Origin: an uncultured Saprospiraceae bacterium
GTDB taxonomy: Bacteria > Bacteroidota > Bacteroidia > Chitinophagales > Saprospiraceae
NCBI GenBank assembly: GCA_938039305.1
Contig: CALHUZ010000534.1
Coordinates: 1 to 8,149, forward strand
DNA: 8,149 nucleotides
Direction of reading: 5' to 3'
The position numbers were made by a program, and so were the translations under genes. Shown here in pieces: positions 6,318 through 8,149 of this stretch. Below the pieces are notes generated by a model. That model did not search any database, had not been told where the DNA came from, and saw nothing but the letters and a program-made list of their open reading frames with translations. Position 1 is the first letter of the stretch. Each line of letters starts with the position of its first letter.

Positions 6318-6355
6318 ATTTTGTTTAAGTATTAATAATAAAAGTTAAACAAAAT
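6318..6355. repeat. perfect 11-bp inverted repeat
   Basis: ATTTTGTTTAA (6318-6328) and TTAAACAAAAT (6345-6355) are exact reverse complements separated by 16 AT-rich bases. The repeat lies 189 bp upstream of the fasciclin start. No gene ends here, so a terminator role is unlikely; a regulator-binding site or cruciform is possible. Confidence 0.6.
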
Positions 6356-6516
6356 AGCAAAATCGCGGGTTTGCCCTTGAAGCATAAAGTTGAGATGTCT
6401 GGTTGTAACTAATTGATTATCAAGAGTTATGATGGGGCTTATTAAGGGTTTTGTGCGGAAATGACGGATTGACCATCATATGATGAATTATTTATATATG
6501 AAGTTGATAGGGATCG

Positions 6517-6639
6517 CATATTTTGTTAGCCGAAGTAAACGACCTTCAAGAGAAAGAGCACCGCGAAGCGGATGGGGAGCTCGGTTAAAGATCACCGACC
6601 AAAACCTGAATAGCGTGAGTTAGCCGAAAATAGAATATG
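6517..6639. repeat. GC-rich 123-bp island with inverted ends and direct repeats, candidate dispersed repeat or structured RNA
   Basis: The 90 bases at 6541-6630 are 51% GC, against 33% for 6421-6510 and 28% for 6631-6720. The island is bounded by CATATT (6517-6522) and its inverse AATATG (6634-6639). Just inside both ends the 10-mer GTTAGCCGAA occurs in direct orientation (6525-6534 and 6619-6628). Inside are hairpins CCGC-GAA-GCGG (6561-6571), enclosed by GAGC/GCTC (6556-6559/6579-6582), and TCGGT/ACCGA (6581-6585/6594-6598). No ORF is present. It could be a MITE-like repeat, a remnant of a larger insertion, or an RNA element. I do not recognise a known family. Confidence 0.45.
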
Positions 6640-6699
6640 TTTATAGCTAAGTTGATTCAATGAACACAAACGGAAACTCAATCTTATAAAACTGCTTAA

Positions 6700-8149
6700 T
6701 TGAAACTCGCCACTTATTTTATAATCTTAACTATCTGCATCGCTTGCAAGAATCAGCAACCTCTTAATCAAGAGCAAAGTGACATCATAAGTCTTATAGA
6801 AACCAAAGCATCAAGGGGAGGAAAGATCTGGTCATTAGACTGGAGCCCTGACGATCGGTTCATAGCCGTGGGCAATGCAAGTGGACTGCTCAGAATATAC
6901 GATGCTGACAATTTAGAATTGGTTCAGGTTTTAACTGGATTCAAGGCTACTATCAATAGCATACATTATAGCCCTGACGGAAATAAGATAATAGCTTCTG
7001 GTGGTCACGATGATCCACGGATCATCCTATGGGATCTTGTAAAGAAATCTAATATCATCATAAAGGATCACAACAGACAGATCCGCTCTGTGCGATGGAG
7101 TCCTCAAGGAAAGTACTTTGCTTCTACGAGCCATGATGGTACGATTAGAATCTGGACGCCAGAAGGAGTATTCGTTAAGATGTTTAAAGGAGCGAACGGA
7201 GGATGTGTGGGTATTGATTGGCTTGATGAAGATAAGATCGCTGCCGCATGCTGGGACAATACAATTAGAACTTACTCGATATCGAGTAGAGACAGTCTAC
7301 TTATAGAGAATGGAGATCATAGAAGGAAAGCAGTTCTTTCAGTTGATTGGCATCCTAACAAGAAGCACTTAGCGACTGGGGATTATGGTAATGATGAAGA
7401 CCCGATACATAATGTGAAAATATGGGATCATAACGGACAGCTGATTAAAAAGATGACTTCGCATGAGAAGGAGATCAGAAGCTTAGCATGGAACAAGGAT
7501 GGCAGTATACTCGCTACAGGTGGAGAATCGGTAAGAACATGGAATGAAGCAGGAGAGCTCTTAAATATATTCCCTGGAGACAACACTCCGGTTTGGTCTT
7601 TAGATTGGAATAAAGAAGGCAATAAGATAGTCTCAGGACACAACGACGGAAAAGTTAGGATATGGAATGCCGAAGGAGAATTATTGAATCTCATGGATGG
7701 TCACTCAAGCGAGTCGAGCTCAATTTCTTTTTCAAAAGATAGTTCACAGTTGATGATAGGTTTTTCTGGTGGAATATTGCGACATTTCAATTTAGAAAAT
7801 ATGACTTCAGCATCATACGAACCTCATAGTAGATCTATAAAGAATATCACTTGGAGTCCTGATCAAAAGTATATTGCAATGAGCAGTAATGATGGGACGG
7901 GATCTATTGCAAAAATAGAAAACGGAATCATTGCAAATACCACAGATTCTTTCGGAGAAGGTCACTACGTTAATGACATAGCCTGGAATACTGATGGTAG
8001 TTCAGTCGCCTATCTAAATTATGATAATACGATCTTCGTATACTCAATCACAGGAGCACTTCAATACACTGTAAAGGCTACCGAAGAAGATATCAATTCT
8101 ATAGCCTGGATAGATGGAAAGCCAATAGGTGAGAAAGTAGAGCGCGAGG
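6700..8149 (+). CDS. WD40-repeat lipoprotein (3' end outside window)
   Basis: The frame is closed by a TAA at 6697-6699 and then open from TTG 6700 to the right edge (483 codons), so TTG is the likely start. It gives a lipoprotein signal peptide (MKLATYFIILTICIAC, Cys at 16) with Cys rather than an aliphatic residue at -3 of the lipobox. The first in-frame ATG lies far inside, within the third repeat, and cannot be the start. Ten WD40 repeats of 39-47 residues begin near residues 44, 86, 128, 169, 212, 259, 298, 341, 380 and 424, and an eleventh at 465. Most show the pattern I-x-S-x-x-W-S-P-D-G ... A-T/S-G ... D-G-x-I-R-I-W. More than seven repeats suggests two propellers. WD40 proteins are protein-binding scaffolds, and here the predicted lipid anchor places it in the envelope. 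The partner is unknown, and the C-terminus may hold another domain. Confidence 0.88.
   Translation, partial: MKLATYFIILTICIACKNQQPLNQEQSDIISLIETKASRGGKIWSLDWSPDDRFIAVGNASGLLRIYDADNLELVQVLTGFKATINSIHYSPDGNKIIASGGHDDPRIILWDLVKKSNIIIKDHNRQIRSVRWSPQGKYFASTSHDGTIRIWTPEGVFVKMFKGANGGCVGIDWLDEDKIAAACWDNTIRTYSISSRDSLLIENGDHRRKAVLSVDWHPNKKHLATGDYGNDEDPIHNVKIWDHNGQLIKKMTSHEKEIRSLAWNKDGSILATGGESVRTWNEAGELLNIFPGDNTPVWSLDWNKEGNKIVSGHNDGKVRIWNAEGELLNLMDGHSSESSSISFSKDSSQLMIGFSGGILRHFNLENMTSASYEPHSRSIKNITWSPDQKYIAMSSNDGTGSIAKIENGIIANTTDSFGEGHYVNDIAWNTDGSSVAYLNYDNTIFVYSITGALQYTVKATEEDINSIAWIDGKPIGEKVERE

Larger units (their letters stand above)
6130..6699. other. 570-bp intergenic region with no recognisable gene
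   Basis: This is the divergent gap between the minus-strand fasciclin gene and the plus-strand WD40 gene. It must hold both promoters, but I find no convincing TTG / TAnnTTTG pair on either strand. The left two thirds are AT-rich (33% GC over 6421-6510) and contain an 11-bp inverted repeat (6318-6355) and a 12-bp palindrome CATCATATGATG (6474-6485). The right third contains a GC-rich island (6517-6639), listed separately. No ORF here resembles a protein family. Confidence 0.7.

Noticed and set aside
6474..6485. 12-bp palindrome CATCATATGATG
   Set aside because: Single copy, AT-rich, and not placed against a recognisable promoter.
6660..6689. Nine-codon ATG open frame just before the WD40 gene
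   Set aside because: It has no ribosome-binding site or regulatory codon pattern, and random short frames of this size are common.
7118..7694. Short open frames overlapping the WD40 gene on both strands
   Set aside because: The WD40 frame is continuous through them with regular repeats; the others show no family pattern.

Overview
The window looks like a piece of a Bacteroidota chromosome, most likely from a free-living or marine lineage. The evidence is indirect: moderate-to-low GC (dropping to about 30% between genes), almost no Shine-Dalgarno sequences before starts, four predicted lipoproteins with short Bacteroidota-style signal peptides, FAS1 and SGNH proteins of a type common in that phylum, and promoter-like TTG-N20-TAnnT elements. 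I cannot name the genus. No tRNA, rRNA, CRISPR array, transposase or phage gene is visible.

Left part (2-1561): the 3' end of an SGNH/GDSL hydrolase with a C-terminal beta-rich domain, cut by the window edge, then a small lipoprotein with an NTF2/SnoaL-like fold. Central part (1698-3666): a TetR-family regulator, an alpha/beta hydrolase and a second NTF2/SnoaL-like protein. The regulator and the hydrolase each have, directly upstream, an 18-bp operator-like palindrome. The two are the same motif in opposite orientation (17 of 18 bases), and at both the right arm supplies the TATCT of a putative -7 element lying exactly 23 bp from a TTG. A half-copy of the motif precedes the third gene. This is best read as a small self-regulated TetR regulon, perhaps for detoxifying or hydrolysing a small lipophilic compound. 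The substrate is unknown.

Next (3703-4987) come a PLP-dependent enzyme of the cysteine synthase / cystathionine beta-synthase family with variant active-site loops, possibly cotranscribed with the gene before it, and an 80-residue cysteine-rich lipoprotein of unknown function.

Right part (5139-8149): a convincing minus-strand terminator, a two-domain fasciclin (FAS1) lipoprotein on the minus strand, then about 570 bp without a clear gene. That gap holds a perfect 11-bp inverted repeat and a 123-bp GC-rich island bounded by short inverted ends and carrying a 10-bp direct repeat and hairpins, which may be a dispersed repeat or a structured RNA. Beyond it a WD40-repeat lipoprotein starts at TTG 6700 and runs off the right edge.

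The most useful observations are the paired operators with identical promoter geometry, the resulting start correction for the hydrolase (ATG 2381), the GC-rich island, and the WD40 gene, which an ATG-only search would misplace or miss. None of these is proof of a new system; each is testable by comparison.
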